64,000 nucleotides of DNA from JABMNT01 sp048262655 (GCA_048262655.1 JBLXEY010000001.1:806001-870000), one strand, 5' to 3'; counted from the stretch's first letter, positions 33,184-43,247 are shown. The notes: generated by a model from the sequence alone, not told the origin. Made by a program: numbers and translations.

Positions 33184-34136
33184 CAAAAAGAACACAGCAA
33201 CCCGGCATTATGAACCTTTCGTCGCGCGGCCGGGCGCCGGCAGCAGAACTGGCAATTGCTTCGCCTCTGCCAACTGACGTAAGTGTTTCGTTTGAGTTTT
33301 TCCCGCCTGACTCGGATAAAGCCAGCGAAACGCTTTGGAACTCGATACAGAGGCTAGCCCCTCTTAACCCGGGTTATGTATCTGTGACTTATGGGGCTGG
33401 CGGCACGACGCGCGAAAGAACCCACACCACGGTGTCACGCATCCGTCAGGAGACTGATTTGGCACCAGCCGCGCACCTAACATGCGTTGGGGCCACCCGA
33501 GATGAAGTGGACGCCGTTGCAAAGCAGTATTGGGACGCCGGCGTGCATCATATCGTCGCCCTTCGTGGTGATCCTCCGAAAGGGGCCAACCGTTACGAAC
33601 CGCATCCAAACGGTTATGCTTACGCGGCCGACCTTGTCGAGGGTTTGAAAAAAGTTGCCGATTTTGAGATTAGTGTGGCAGCTTATCCTGAAGCACATCC
33701 GGAAGCCGCTAACGCAGAAGCTGACCTCGATAATTTGAAACGCAAAATTGATGCCGGGGCCACTCAGGCCATTACCCAGTTCTTTTTCGATATTGATACC
33801 TATCTGCGCTTCCTTGAACGCGCGCGTGGCGCTGGTATTACGGTGCCAATCGTGCCCGGCATCTTACCTGTCACCAACTTTAAGCGCGTCGCCGAGTTTT
33901 CAAAACGCTGTGGCGCCAACATACCTGCCTGGATGGCCGAGCTTTTTGAAGGGCTGGATGAGGAGCCTGAAGCCCGGAAATTGGTTGCCGCCAGTCTGGC
34001 AGCCGAACAATGCCGGGCCTTAAGCGCCAACGGCGTTAACCAATTCCATTTTTACACAATGAACCGAGCAGATCTTTGCTTCGCCATCTGCCACATGCTG
34101 GGTGTTCGCCCCGAACCACAAACGAAAGCCGCCTGA
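33180..34136 (+). CDS. metF: Methylenetetrahydrofolate reductase
   Basis: The 318-residue flavoprotein has SFEFFPPDSDKASE at the start of the barrel (catalytic Glu), VTYGAGGTTRERTH, LRGDPPKG and TQFFFDIDTYLRF, all typical of MetF. It reduces 5,10-methylene-THF to 5-methyl-THF, the methyl donor for the downstream MetH. ATG overlaps the regulator stop, so the three genes are coupled. The N-terminus is about 25 residues longer than E. coli MetF; an in-frame ATG at 33210 is an alternative. Confidence 0.93.
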   Translation: MTKRTQQPGIMNLSSRGRAPAAELAIASPLPTDVSVSFEFFPPDSDKASETLWNSIQRLAPLNPGYVSVTYGAGGTTRERTHTTVSRIRQETDLAPAAHLTCVGATRDEVDAVAKQYWDAGVHHIVALRGDPPKGANRYEPHPNGYAYAADLVEGLKKVADFEISVAAYPEAHPEAANAEADLDNLKRKIDAGATQAITQFFFDIDTYLRFLERARGAGITVPIVPGILPVTNFKRVAEFSKRCGANIPAWMAELFEGLDEEPEARKLVAASLAAEQCRALSANGVNQFHFYTMNRADLCFAICHMLGVRPEPQTKAA

Positions 34137-34137
34137 A

Positions 34138-37100
34138 ATGACAAAAACACATGTGCTTGAAAAGCCCCTTTCAGCCTCCACAAACGTCCCCAATCGCAAG
34201 CGCAAGCCTGACCAAACAGAAGCGCTTCGCAAAGCCCTAAGCGAGCGGATACTGGTTCTGGATGGTGCCATGGGTACGATGATTCAGGACCATCAGTTCG
34301 ACGAAAACGACTATCGCGGAGAGCGCTTTTCTGAATGGGGACAAGACGTCAAAGGCAACAATGATTTATTAAGCCTGACCCAACCTTCTGTCATTCAGAA
34401 GATACATGAAGACTTCTTCGCGGCAGGCGCAGACATCGTCGAGACAAATACCTTTAGCTCAACCTCAATTGCCCAAGCTGACTATGCAATGGAAGAGCTC
34501 GTCTATGAGCTCAATTTTGAAAGCGCCCGCCTGGCCTGCCAGGCTGCGGCAAAGTTCAACGCGGAGCAACCCGATAAACCCCGTTATGTGGCGGGTGCGC
34601 TGGGACCGACCAATCGCACGGCCTCAATTTCTCCGGACGTCAATGACCCGGGCTACCGGAACGTCACCTTCCCGGAGTTGGTCAATTCTTACTATGAAGC
34701 CATTCTTGGCCTGGTCGATGGTGGCGTTGACTTGCTGCTGATTGAAACAGTATTTGATACCTTAAACGCGAAAGCTGCCATTTATGCCGTTCTCAAATTC
34801 TTTGAGGACGAAGGCCTCCAGTTACCGATCATGTTGTCCGGCACCATAACCGACGCCTCTGGTCGAACACTATCGGGCCAAACACCTGAAGCCTTTTGGA
34901 ACTCGGTCGCCCATGCGAACCCCATCAGTGTTGGATTTAATTGTGCGCTGGGCGCAGAAGCATTGCGTCCCCATATTCAGGCCGTCTCTAACATTGCGGA
35001 CACCCACATCAGTGTTTACCCGAACGCAGGGTTGCCCAATGCATTCGGCGGATATGATGACAGTCCCGAATACATGGCATCCCATCTACGCGAATTTGCA
35101 GAAAGTGGGTTCATCAATATCGTTGGGGGCTGTTGCGGGACGACACCTGCCCATATTGCCGACATTGCAAAAGCCGTTGCAGGGGCAAAACCACGCATAA
35201 TTCCGCTGGTTGACGCCTACTGTGCCTTAAGCGGACTTGAACCATTGTCTCTGAATAACGTCACTGGATTTGTAAACGTTGGAGAAAGAACCAATGTTGC
35301 GGGATCGGCTAAATTTGCCAAGCTCATTCGCGAAGAATCTTACGAAGAAGCTCTCGATATCGCACAACAACAAGTCGCAAACGGGGCTCAAATTGTTGAT
35401 GTCAATATGGATGACGCAATGCTGGACGCCGAAGCGACGATGGCAACCTTCCTCCGACTAATTGCATCCGAGCCGGATATTTGCCGGGTGCCTGTTATGA
35501 TCGATTCATCGAAATGGAGCGTCATAGAAGCAGGATTACAATCTGTTCAGGGCAAGGGAGTCGTCAACTCCATAAGCCTCAAGGAAGGAGCTGAACCCTT
35601 CAAAGCGCAGGCCAGAGAAATTCTGCGGTATGGTGCCGCCGTCGTGGTTATGGCCTTTGACGAAAAAGGCCAGGCTGACACTTATGACCGGATGATCGAA
35701 ATCTGCACAGAATCCTATCGAATATTAACCCAGGAAGTCGGTTTTCAGCCCCAGGACATCATCTTCGATGCCAACATTTTTCCAATTGCGACCGGGATCG
35801 ATGAGCACGCCAACTTCTCAAAAGACTTTATCGCTGCCGTCGCCGAAATTAAGAAAACACTGCCACATGCCCTGACGAGCGGCGGTGTCTCCAACATGTC
35901 GTTTTCTTTCCGCGGGAACAATCCGGTCCGTGAAGCCATGCATTCAGTCTTTTTGTATCATGCGATTAATGCCGGTCTGAATATGGGAATTGTCAACGCA
36001 GGCCAACTTACGGTTTATGCGGATATTCCCGAAGATTTGAAGAACAAGATTGAAGATGTCGTTTTCAATCGACGTGATGATGCCACAGAACGCCTGTTGG
36101 AAATCGCCAGTGCAGTGGTTGGTGAAAAGCGCGTTTCAAAAGAAGACCTCAGTTGGCGGGAAAAGTCGGTTGAAGAACGCCTTGCCCACGCCCTCGTTAA
36201 AGGCATCAACGATTACGTCGTCGAGGATACAGAGGAAGCACGATTAAACAGCAGTCGACCGATTGAAGTCATTGAAGGGCCGTTGATGGATGGCATGAAC
36301 ATCGTTGGCGACCTTTTTGGCTCGGGACAGATGTTTTTACCGCAGGTGGTTAAATCCGCACGCGTCATGAAGCAGGCCGTTGCCCACCTAACGCCCTTTA
36401 TCGAAGCTGAAAAAGAAGACAATGAAGAGAGCCAGGCGAAAGGTAAAATCGTTATGGCAACGGTCAAAGGTGACGTCCACGATATCGGCAAAAATATCGT
36501 CGGCGTCGTCTTGCAGTGTAACAATTATGATGTTGTTGATTTGGGCGTCATGGTTCCTTACGGCAAAATACTCGAAACCGCAAAGGCTGAAAACGCTGAT
36601 ATGATTGGTCTATCTGGGCTCATCACACCATCCCTAGAGGAAATGTCTACGGTGGCCCTCGAAATGAGTCGCGCCGACTTTGATATCCCGCTGCTAATCG
36701 GAGGCGCAACAACATCCAAAGTCCATACAGCCGTCAAGATCGCCCCTGGATACGAACATCCCGTCATCCATGTAAATGATGCGTCTCGTGCTGTCGGCGT
36801 CGCCAGCAACCTCTTAAGCGAGACACGACGCGAAGAGTTTGTTGCCGAAGTTCGCGCAGATCAAGAAACGGCACGACAACGCCACGCAAAAGGACAAGAA
36901 GCCAAGAAACTGCCTTCAATTGCCGATGCACGTGCCGCCAAGGCAGATATTGACTGGACAACATTCGCTCCGGTTAAGCCACAGTTTTTGGGGCTAAAGT
37001 CATTTGACAATTATGATCTCGCCGAACTGGCAACTCGCATCGACTGGACACCATTTTTCAGGACATGGGAACTTTCTGGCGTATATCCGGCCGTACTCGA

Positions 37101-37893
37101 TGATGACATTGTTGGTGAGAGCGCACGCAGTCTGTTTAAAGACGCCAACGCCATGTTGGAAAAAATCATCACTGAGAGATGGTTGGAAGCTCGGGCTGTC
37201 ATTGGCTTCTTTCCGGCGAATTCTGTTGGAGACGACGTCGAACTGGATGCCGATTGGGATGGCAGCAACGAACCAAAAGTTTTCCATTTTCTGCGTCAGC
37301 AAATGACCAAGCGCGAAGGCAGGGCGAACCAGTGTCTGGCGGATTTTGTCGCCCCCAAAGAGACAGGTTTGACTGATTACATCGGCGGGTTTGCGGTAAC
37401 AGCTGGTATCGGAATCGATAAAAAGGTGGCCGAGTTCAAGGCCGCGAACGATGACTATTCGGAAATTCTCCTTAAAGCTCTGGCTGACCGTCTGGCTGAA
37501 GCTTTTGCTGAGCGTATGCACGAACGTGTCCGCAAGGAGTTTTGGGGGTATGCTGCAAACGAAGACCTGGATAATGACGCCCTGATTAAAGAAGCTTATC
37601 AGGGAATACGGCCTGCCCCTGGGTATCCTGCCTGTCCCGATCATGGCGAGAAAACAGCGCTCTTCGATCTTCTAGGTGCGCAGGAGAATGCGGGCATCAC
37701 CTTGACAGAAGGCTACGCGATGTTGCCAACAGCAGCGGTTTCCGGTTTTTACTTCGCCCACCCCTCTGCCAAGTATTTTGGCCTTGGGAAAATCGGCCGA
37801 GACCAGGTTGAAGACTACGCCGAACGCATTGGCGAGAGCCTGTTGGATACAGAACGCCGCCTGGCCCCAAATCTTGCTTATGACCGTGCATAA
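34138..37893 (+). CDS. metH: Cobalamin-dependent methionine synthase
   Basis: This is a full-length, 1251-residue MetH with all four modules in order. The homocysteine domain has zinc ligands Cys269, Cys332 and Cys333 (in FNCALGAE and GGCCGTTP). The folate domain has NVGERTNVAGSAKF. The B12-binding domain has the cobalt-ligand His781 in VKGDVHDIGKN. The C-terminal activation domain has RPAPGYPACPDH, which binds AdoMet. It transfers methyl from 5-methyl-THF to homocysteine. The ATG is one base after the metF stop. I see no cobalamin riboswitch upstream, so control is probably by the ArsR-methyltransferase protein. Confidence 0.96.
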   Translation: MTKTHVLEKPLSASTNVPNRKRKPDQTEALRKALSERILVLDGAMGTMIQDHQFDENDYRGERFSEWGQDVKGNNDLLSLTQPSVIQKIHEDFFAAGADIVETNTFSSTSIAQADYAMEELVYELNFESARLACQAAAKFNAEQPDKPRYVAGALGPTNRTASISPDVNDPGYRNVTFPELVNSYYEAILGLVDGGVDLLLIETVFDTLNAKAAIYAVLKFFEDEGLQLPIMLSGTITDASGRTLSGQTPEAFWNSVAHANPISVGFNCALGAEALRPHIQAVSNIADTHISVYPNAGLPNAFGGYDDSPEYMASHLREFAESGFINIVGGCCGTTPAHIADIAKAVAGAKPRIIPLVDAYCALSGLEPLSLNNVTGFVNVGERTNVAGSAKFAKLIREESYEEALDIAQQQVANGAQIVDVNMDDAMLDAEATMATFLRLIASEPDICRVPVMIDSSKWSVIEAGLQSVQGKGVVNSISLKEGAEPFKAQAREILRYGAAVVVMAFDEKGQADTYDRMIEICTESYRILTQEVGFQPQDIIFDANIFPIATGIDEHANFSKDFIAAVAEIKKTLPHALTSGGVSNMSFSFRGNNPVREAMHSVFLYHAINAGLNMGIVNAGQLTVYADIPEDLKNKIEDVVFNRRDDATERLLEIASAVVGEKRVSKEDLSWREKSVEERLAHALVKGINDYVVEDTEEARLNSSRPIEVIEGPLMDGMNIVGDLFGSGQMFLPQVVKSARVMKQAVAHLTPFIEAEKEDNEESQAKGKIVMATVKGDVHDIGKNIVGVVLQCNNYDVVDLGVMVPYGKILETAKAENADMIGLSGLITPSLEEMSTVALEMSRADFDIPLLIGGATTSKVHTAVKIAPGYEHPVIHVNDASRAVGVASNLLSETRREEFVAEVRADQETARQRHAKGQEAKKLPSIADARAAKADIDWTTFAPVKPQFLGLKSFDNYDLAELATRIDWTPFFRTWELSGVYPAVLDDDIVGESARSLFKDANAMLEKIITERWLEARAVIGFFPANSVGDDVELDADWDGSNEPKVFHFLRQQMTKREGRANQCLADFVAPKETGLTDYIGGFAVTAGIGIDKKVAEFKAANDDYSEILLKALADRLAEAFAERMHERVRKEFWGYAANEDLDNDALIKEAYQGIRPAPGYPACPDHGEKTALFDLLGAQENAGITLTEGYAMLPTAAVSGFYFAHPSAKYFGLGKIGRDQVEDYAERIGESLLDTERRLAPNLAYDRA

Positions 37894-37970
37894 TCTACCG
37901 TGAAAGTTCTCACCTACTCGTGCTAAAGTGCAGGCATTCAGTTTGTCGATAGCCGATAGGGAGCCTTTCA

Positions 37971-38897
37971 ATGCGTATTCTTGTGATCAGTCTGGTCCTG
38001 TTTCTGACTGCCCTGCCAGTTGGTGCGCAGAGCACTTACAAATCCTGGCAGAATCCGGACTCAAACGCAGTCCCCGCTGCATCAGACCAGAAAATGAAAG
38101 AGTTTTTATTTAAACTCAATGGGTTGATCGACAAAGCCGAGAAAGCCCGCGCAGCAGACCCTAATTTTCTGCGCGACCTTCGGGATTTGGCAAACGGCTC
38201 CAATCATGCCCCGCAAAGCATTCTTTTGAGCGATGCATTTCTCGATGGTAATTTTGAGGTCGATCCAAAATGGACGGTTCTAAACGGGGAATACTGGGTT
38301 GAGAAAGGCTGGGGATTGAGGAGTGCCATCAAGGTGACATCGCCCTCATCAACACCACAAACAACGCAAAACCAAAACAAAGACGCCGCGGCTATTCTAT
38401 TTGGCAAAATCCTGAGCAAAGCAATCGGCGCTCAGCAACCCACCAACACAGCGCAGCCTGAGCAACCCCGCCTTGCGACCATCTATTCCGTTACCCCTAT
38501 AACAAACGCATTCACACTGGAAACTGAGGTTAGTTCCTGGGTCGGCGAAGGGCGCCTGGAAATAGCCCTGTACCAAGGCACCATGAAAACCGCAGCCTCT
38601 GCCGCTGGTTATCGCATCGCCTATACTCCAGGAGGCCGGATCGAATTGGTGCGTGTCTCTTCGCGTGGCGCCGTAATTATGGAGTCAATTAAACTTGCCA
38701 GCCCACTTGAAGATAAAAAGTTTCATAAAATTAAATGGGTGCGCAACTCTGGCGGTCAAATGACCGTGCAAGTTGATGACCAACCCGTGTTGTCCGTCGT
38801 CGACCAAGGGTTTCGCGACCCATTTGCAGGAATCGCGATGATCAATAGCGGAGGTGATTATATTGTGAAGAAGATAACGATAAAGGGTGGAGGCTGA
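37971..38897 (+). CDS. Secreted protein of unknown function with jelly-roll-like C-terminus
   Basis: The 308-residue protein has a good signal peptide (cleavage after VGA, residue 22) and AGGGAG before the ATG. After a short helical region, residues about 85-308 look rich in beta strands: FEVDPKWTVLNGEYWVEK, FTLETEVSSWVGEGRLEIALYQ, YRIAYTPGGRIELVRV and FHKIKWVRNSGGQMTVQVDD. This series resembles concanavalin-like (LamG/DUF1080-type) sandwich domains that bind sugar polymers. A Gln/Thr/Pro-rich insert sits near 125-155. I do not recognise the family. It stands between metH and a convergent small gene. Confidence 0.75.
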   Translation: MRILVISLVLFLTALPVGAQSTYKSWQNPDSNAVPAASDQKMKEFLFKLNGLIDKAEKARAADPNFLRDLRDLANGSNHAPQSILLSDAFLDGNFEVDPKWTVLNGEYWVEKGWGLRSAIKVTSPSSTPQTTQNQNKDAAAILFGKILSKAIGAQQPTNTAQPEQPRLATIYSVTPITNAFTLETEVSSWVGEGRLEIALYQGTMKTAASAAGYRIAYTPGGRIELVRVSSRGAVIMESIKLASPLEDKKFHKIKWVRNSGGQMTVQVDDQPVLSVVDQGFRDPFAGIAMINSGGDYIVKKITIKGGG

Positions 38898-38916
38898 TAC
38901 GATCGCGAATTAAGGT

Positions 38917-39126
38917 TTATTTGACTCGAACATAGTATTGAGAATCAAGCAGCACCTGTTCTGAAAGTGTCCTGACCCGGCTCTCATATCCTTCTCGTAC
39001 AACTTGAAAATGCGGAATCGGCACAACTGAACTTCCCCGTCCAGAAACGACCCATACCGTTTTATGATCATCTGCCTTAACAAAACGATCGCCGATCTCT
39101 ATTTTAGCGTCTTTTTTACCAAACAC
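38917..39126 (-). CDS. Small conserved-looking cytoplasmic protein
   Basis: A 69-residue protein with alternating beta-strand pattern (IEIGDRFVKADD, KTVWVVSGRG, PHFQVVREGYESRVRTLS, YYVRV). It starts at GTG 39126, about 9 nt after AGGGA. The regular strand-turn pattern and charged turns suggest a compact SH3- or Sm-like barrel. Similar small proteins occur in alphaproteobacteria to my memory, but no function is known to me. It is 19 nt from the stop of the convergent secreted-protein gene. Confidence 0.6.
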   Translation of the reverse strand: MFGKKDAKIEIGDRFVKADDHKTVWVVSGRGSSVVPIPHFQVVREGYESRVRTLSEQVLLDSQYYVRVK

Positions 39127-39311
39127 TGGAATTGGTCCCTAAGTAAGTCGTCATTTTAATGCGGCCCCTTCGATACGCTGTATTTGCGTGTTCTTCAAGT
39201 GCAAGTTCAAGCTATTTCAGGGTCTCTTTAACTGATTTAATCTTCTAACTACCAGATACAACTGACAACAAGCTGTACAAGAAATAAAAATCACAAAAAA
39301 GTGAAATATCA

Positions 39312-39575
39312 TCAGTCCGGATCAAGGATTGGCCAGTTTTTCTCAATTAGTTCCTGTTCCCGGCGTTCGTCACGCTGACGTCTTTCAAGAACGCGCCGTT
39401 CAAGGATGCGCCTCTGTGCTTCTCTGCGATCACTCGATCGCCGATCTGTTCCCAAATAGTCAGATGCCATACCGGTTCCCCGGCGGTCTTCGTGTCGTCG
39501 GTCACCATCTCTGCGGTCATCATCGCGCCGCTCAGCTTCGCGCCTTGGCGCCTCGCGCATGTCTTGTTCACTCAT
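39312..39575 (-). CDS. Small protein with strict Arg-Arg pentad repeat
   Basis: An 87-residue protein almost wholly built from a five-residue repeat, Asp/Glu/Gln-Arg-Arg-x-x. Arg-Arg pairs fall at 11, 16, 21, 26 and 31, then after a 14-residue linker containing MASDYLG at 45, 50, 55, 60, 65 and 71. Acidic residues balance much of the charge. The same block-linker-block plan is found in the N-terminal part of the CBS protein at 20244-20885. ATG follows a GGGGC by a few bases. No known family or function is recognised; it could be a helix with charged stripes for binding nucleic acid or a partner. Confidence 0.6.
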   Translation of the reverse strand: MSEQDMREAPRREAERRDDDRRDGDRRHEDRRGTGMASDYLGTDRRSSDRREAQRRILERRVLERRQRDERREQELIEKNWPILDPD

Positions 39576-39677
39576 GATGCGCCCCGTTCAAATTAAAATT
39601 TCAAGCTAACACCTATACCAAGAGTAGACTCAAACCGTTAATAAACTAATATATGTGCAACAGCAGGAGTACGTGCA

Positions 39678-40607
39678 ATGGCCGCTTCCATCGACGAATC
39701 AGAGTTTATCTGGAAAAATGGTGATCTGATACCGTGGGCGGAGGCGACGGTGCATGTTTTGGCAACGGCCGTGCAATTCGGTGCATCGGTGTTTGAGGGT
39801 ATCCGCTGCTATGAGACGAAACATGGCCCGGCGGTCTTCCGGCTTCCGGAACATATCCATCGTCTTCGAAACTCTTGGCGCATATATCGCATGGATCCGG
39901 GGTATAGCGAGCAGGAGCTTGTGCAAGCAAGTCTGGATGTTGTACGAGCCAATAAACTCGGGAGCGCATACATACGACCAATGGTGATGCGCGGCTATGG
40001 ATCAATGACCATGGATGGCGCCGGCAGCCCGGTTGAGACGGTGATTCCAGCATGGAAATGGGGTGCTTATCTTGGCAAGGACGCTTTGGCAAAGGGCGTT
40101 GACGTCTGTGTCTCCAGCTGGGCCAGAGCCGCATCGAATACCTTTCCTGGGATGGCCAAGGCCGCAGGCCACTACAACAATGCAGCCCTTATCAAGATGG
40201 AGGCGCAACGACTTGGGTATGTGGAAGCAATTGCGTTAACCCCTGACGGTGTCGTGAGCGAAGGCAGCGGCCAAAACGTCTTTGCCGTAATCGACAATCA
40301 AATCGTCACACCACCCATTGAGGGGTCAAATTTACAAGGGATCACCCGCGCTTCTGTATTTCAAATCGCGGATGATCTGGGTATCCCGGTAAAAGAAGTG
40401 ATGATGCCTCGAGAAAGCTTATACGGCGCACAGGAGTTGTTTTTCGCAGGGACAGCAACCGAAATCACACCAATCCGCAGCGTTGACGACATTCAAATAG
40501 GGCCCGGGAAAATGGGTGAGATTACGGCCTCGGTTCAAGAACGCTTCCTAAGTATCGTCAACGGAGAAATCGATGATCAGCACGGCTGGTTAACGCCTGT
40601 CGGCTGA
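39678..40607 (+). CDS. ilvE: Branched-chain amino acid aminotransferase
   Basis: The 309-residue class IV PLP enzyme has QFGASVFEGIRCYET, YIRPMVMRGYG, the lysine-bearing GHYNNAALIKMEAQ and EGSGQNVFAV, followed by GITRASV and FFAGTATEITPIRSVD. These are diagnostic of IlvE. It interconverts leucine, isoleucine and valine with their keto acids. AGGAG lies 9 nt before the ATG. It is convergent with the histidine kinase gene with 8 nt between stops. D-amino acid aminotransferases are related but lack the EGIRCY pattern. Confidence 0.93.
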   Translation: MAASIDESEFIWKNGDLIPWAEATVHVLATAVQFGASVFEGIRCYETKHGPAVFRLPEHIHRLRNSWRIYRMDPGYSEQELVQASLDVVRANKLGSAYIRPMVMRGYGSMTMDGAGSPVETVIPAWKWGAYLGKDALAKGVDVCVSSWARAASNTFPGMAKAAGHYNNAALIKMEAQRLGYVEAIALTPDGVVSEGSGQNVFAVIDNQIVTPPIEGSNLQGITRASVFQIADDLGIPVKEVMMPRESLYGAQELFFAGTATEITPIRSVDDIQIGPGKMGEITASVQERFLSIVNGEIDDQHGWLTPVG

Positions 40608-40615
40608 TTTTACGC

Positions 40616-43156
40616 TTAAGACCTAAGGGACTTCCACCAGTTCAGAGCATCATCGACCGCAGTATTAAAGGTTGGCATTAAAAGGACAAGAACATCAAAA
40701 TCGCTAATGTGGCTCTCAAGCAATTCGGTAAGTTTCTCAAGGCGTGTTGCAAATAAGGAACCACTCGAGCCTTTGATTTCGTGCAGCAGATTTTCGGTCG
40801 ATTTTTCATCGCACCGCCCCACACTCTCACGCAGACTTGCCGCCTTGAGGCTGATTGATTCAACCGCTTTTTCAAGCAAGCCGTTCTGCACATCAGGCGC
40901 CATATGATCCAGCAAGGCGGATAGTTCTTTAAGGTCCCCCACCGGCAAGGCGGAATAGCCAATTTGCTCAAGCAAGGTTGGCGCGTCATCAGCTATTGCG
41001 AGAGGACCATCTATTGCTCGAGTCACTGAAGGGTCCGCCGCGGGTTGCTGCACACGCCCATCGCTGTTTTTTTGCATTGCCAGATCATATTGTGCGAGCT
41101 TTTTGGCCAGTTGCAGCTCTGTAAAAGGCTTTGTCAAAACGTCGTCCATGCCTGCTTCGCGAAATAGAACATGTCGCTCAGAGAAGGCCTCCGCCGTTAA
41201 TCCAATAATCGGGATTGTAGCGCCGATTTCCAATGCCCGGATCCGCCGGGTTGCCTCGACACCATCCATCTCGGGCATGTGAACATCCATTAAAATTACA
41301 TCTGCCCAATTTTCGGCGGCTATTTCGACGGCTAAAAGACCGTTCTCCGCATGCTTCACCTGATGGCCGAACTTCTCCAGGAACGCGATGGCTATCATTG
41401 CGTTGACTGCGTTATCTTCAGCAACCAATACTTTCATTGGTTTCGACGTGCCCTTAGCAATTTCTCTATGCAATAACGTAAAGTTGTCGGCCTCATCCGG
41501 TGTTGCTGCAGCGAAGGGGAGATAAACGCTAAACGTACTTCCTTCATCGATTTTACTGTCGACGTCGATCGAGCCGCCCATTAATTCCGTTAGCTGCTTG
41601 ACGATCGAAAGCCCTAAACCGGTACCACCGAATTTGCGCGCAATTGAACTGTCTTCTTGGGCAAACGCCTCAAATATGGATCCTACCCGATCGGGCGCAA
41701 TGCCGGCGCCAGTATCCGCCACACGAAACAGGATCGCATAGTCTCTCAGGTCAGCAATTTTCTTACCGACTTCCCTTGCATTTTTTATGGTAAGAACAAC
41801 GCTGCCTTCCGTCGTAAACTTGATGGCATTGCTAAGGAGATTCCATAAAACCTGGCGCAGCCGGACCGGGTCGCCCTTTAGCACAACGTTTTCGGAAAAT
41901 TCGTTCGTGACTCTCAGCTTTAACCCACGATCGTCAGCCAGGCTCTGGAAAGGCGTGGCAATGGTCGACACCAATTCCTGAAGACTGAAAACTGTTTCTT
42001 CCAGATCAAGGCCACCCGCCTCTATCTTACTCATATCAAGGACATCGTTTATGATCGCCAGCAGCGTTTGACCGGAAGACAGAATGGTCTCTACTTTTCT
42101 GCGTTGGTCGTCATTCAGGTCCGTATCCCGCAATAATTGGGCGATGCCTAAAACGCCGTTTAAGGGTGTCCTTATTTCATGGCTCATGGTCGCCAGGAAA
42201 CTGGATTTAGCCGCGTTCGCTTCCTGCGCTTGCCGCTTTGCCAGCACAAGCGCCTTCCTTGCGCGTTTTCGCTCTGTGATATCGCGTGCAACTGACTGAA
42301 ACTCGGTGAGGTCGCCCAAATCGTCAAAATAAGCGGTATCTGTCCATTCTATATCCCGCAGTTCACCGTCATGCCGTCGCAATTTATTTTCAATAGTCTG
42401 AACCTGCAGTTCCACCGAGAATGTGGAAAAATAACGATTTAAGCGGACCAATTCATTATTGGGAACGTCATCAAAAATTGACGTTTTCAAAATTTCATCT
42501 TTGCATTTGCCTGTAAAACGACAGTAGGCCGCATTGACAAAAGTAAACTTCCCATCGGGGGTAAAGCGGGTGATGAGCTCAGTTTGGCCGTCGACAACAG
42601 CGGTGTATCGCGCCTCGCTCTCTTGCAGTTCCTTTTCACCGAGTTTCCGCGCCGTGATATCATGATGCCAGGCTATGACAACATCCTTGCCTTCAAAAAC
42701 CGCGGGGCGCCGGTGCAGGCTGCACCACCAGCGCGAACCGTCTTTTCGCAAACGCTCCATTTCGGCTTCAGAGATGAAAACGCCATCCTTGCCCGATCGC
42801 CGCATGTTTTCCAAATCATCCAGATTAACATAACTTGTGGCCGCAGGGACCTGCAGAAGTTCATCGACCGTTTCAAAACCAAACAATTCGGCCATTCGTT
42901 GATTTACAAACAATCGTTGATCGGGGTTTTCCCTTGAGATTATGGATACACCAAACGGACTACTTTCCAAAACAAGCCGCTGGTTCTCGTAGGCTTCCTT
43001 GACGTTAAGCCCTAAGTCATCAGAGCCAGCAGTAACGGCTTCTGATCGCTCGTGTGATAAAGTCTCTGTTACGCGGGCGTCGCGTTCTGTTTCAAGTTCA
43101 GCAATCCTCGTGAGAGCTTCCTGGAGTGTAGTTGGAGGTAGATTGGTCGACACCAT
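40616..43156 (-). CDS. Cytoplasmic hybrid histidine kinase (PAS-PAS-HisKA-HATPase-REC-Hpt)
   Basis: The 846-residue protein has no membrane segment. From the ATG: a short coiled coil, PAS domains at about 60-170 and 180-295, HisKA with phospho-acceptor His326 in MSHEIRTPLNG, HATPase with N box LWNLLSNAIKFT and G boxes ADTGAGI and GGTGLGL, a receiver domain with Asp624 in VILMDVHMPEMDG, and a C-terminal Hpt domain with His792 in LHEIKGSSGS. It thus contains a full four-step phosphorelay up to an external response regulator, probably one of the orphan regulators. PAS domains may sense redox, light or ligand. GTG 43168 is another possible start. Confidence 0.9.
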   Translation of the reverse strand: MVSTNLPPTTLQEALTRIAELETERDARVTETLSHERSEAVTAGSDDLGLNVKEAYENQRLVLESSPFGVSIISRENPDQRLFVNQRMAELFGFETVDELLQVPAATSYVNLDDLENMRRSGKDGVFISEAEMERLRKDGSRWWCSLHRRPAVFEGKDVVIAWHHDITARKLGEKELQESEARYTAVVDGQTELITRFTPDGKFTFVNAAYCRFTGKCKDEILKTSIFDDVPNNELVRLNRYFSTFSVELQVQTIENKLRRHDGELRDIEWTDTAYFDDLGDLTEFQSVARDITERKRARKALVLAKRQAQEANAAKSSFLATMSHEIRTPLNGVLGIAQLLRDTDLNDDQRRKVETILSSGQTLLAIINDVLDMSKIEAGGLDLEETVFSLQELVSTIATPFQSLADDRGLKLRVTNEFSENVVLKGDPVRLRQVLWNLLSNAIKFTTEGSVVLTIKNAREVGKKIADLRDYAILFRVADTGAGIAPDRVGSIFEAFAQEDSSIARKFGGTGLGLSIVKQLTELMGGSIDVDSKIDEGSTFSVYLPFAAATPDEADNFTLLHREIAKGTSKPMKVLVAEDNAVNAMIAIAFLEKFGHQVKHAENGLLAVEIAAENWADVILMDVHMPEMDGVEATRRIRALEIGATIPIIGLTAEAFSERHVLFREAGMDDVLTKPFTELQLAKKLAQYDLAMQKNSDGRVQQPAADPSVTRAIDGPLAIADDAPTLLEQIGYSALPVGDLKELSALLDHMAPDVQNGLLEKAVESISLKAASLRESVGRCDEKSTENLLHEIKGSSGSLFATRLEKLTELLESHISDFDVLVLLMPTFNTAVDDALNWWKSLRS

Positions 43157-43247
43157 AGCCCTAGACACGCCCTCACATAACCTGTTCTCACTCAGGTTAC
43201 TCTAGTGTTCCGATTACAGCAAATCCAGATGCCTCTGGAAGGCCCCC

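Noticed and set aside
37000..37644. 214-codon minus-strand frame inside metH
   Set aside because: Antisense to the MetH activation domain, which has clear motifs.
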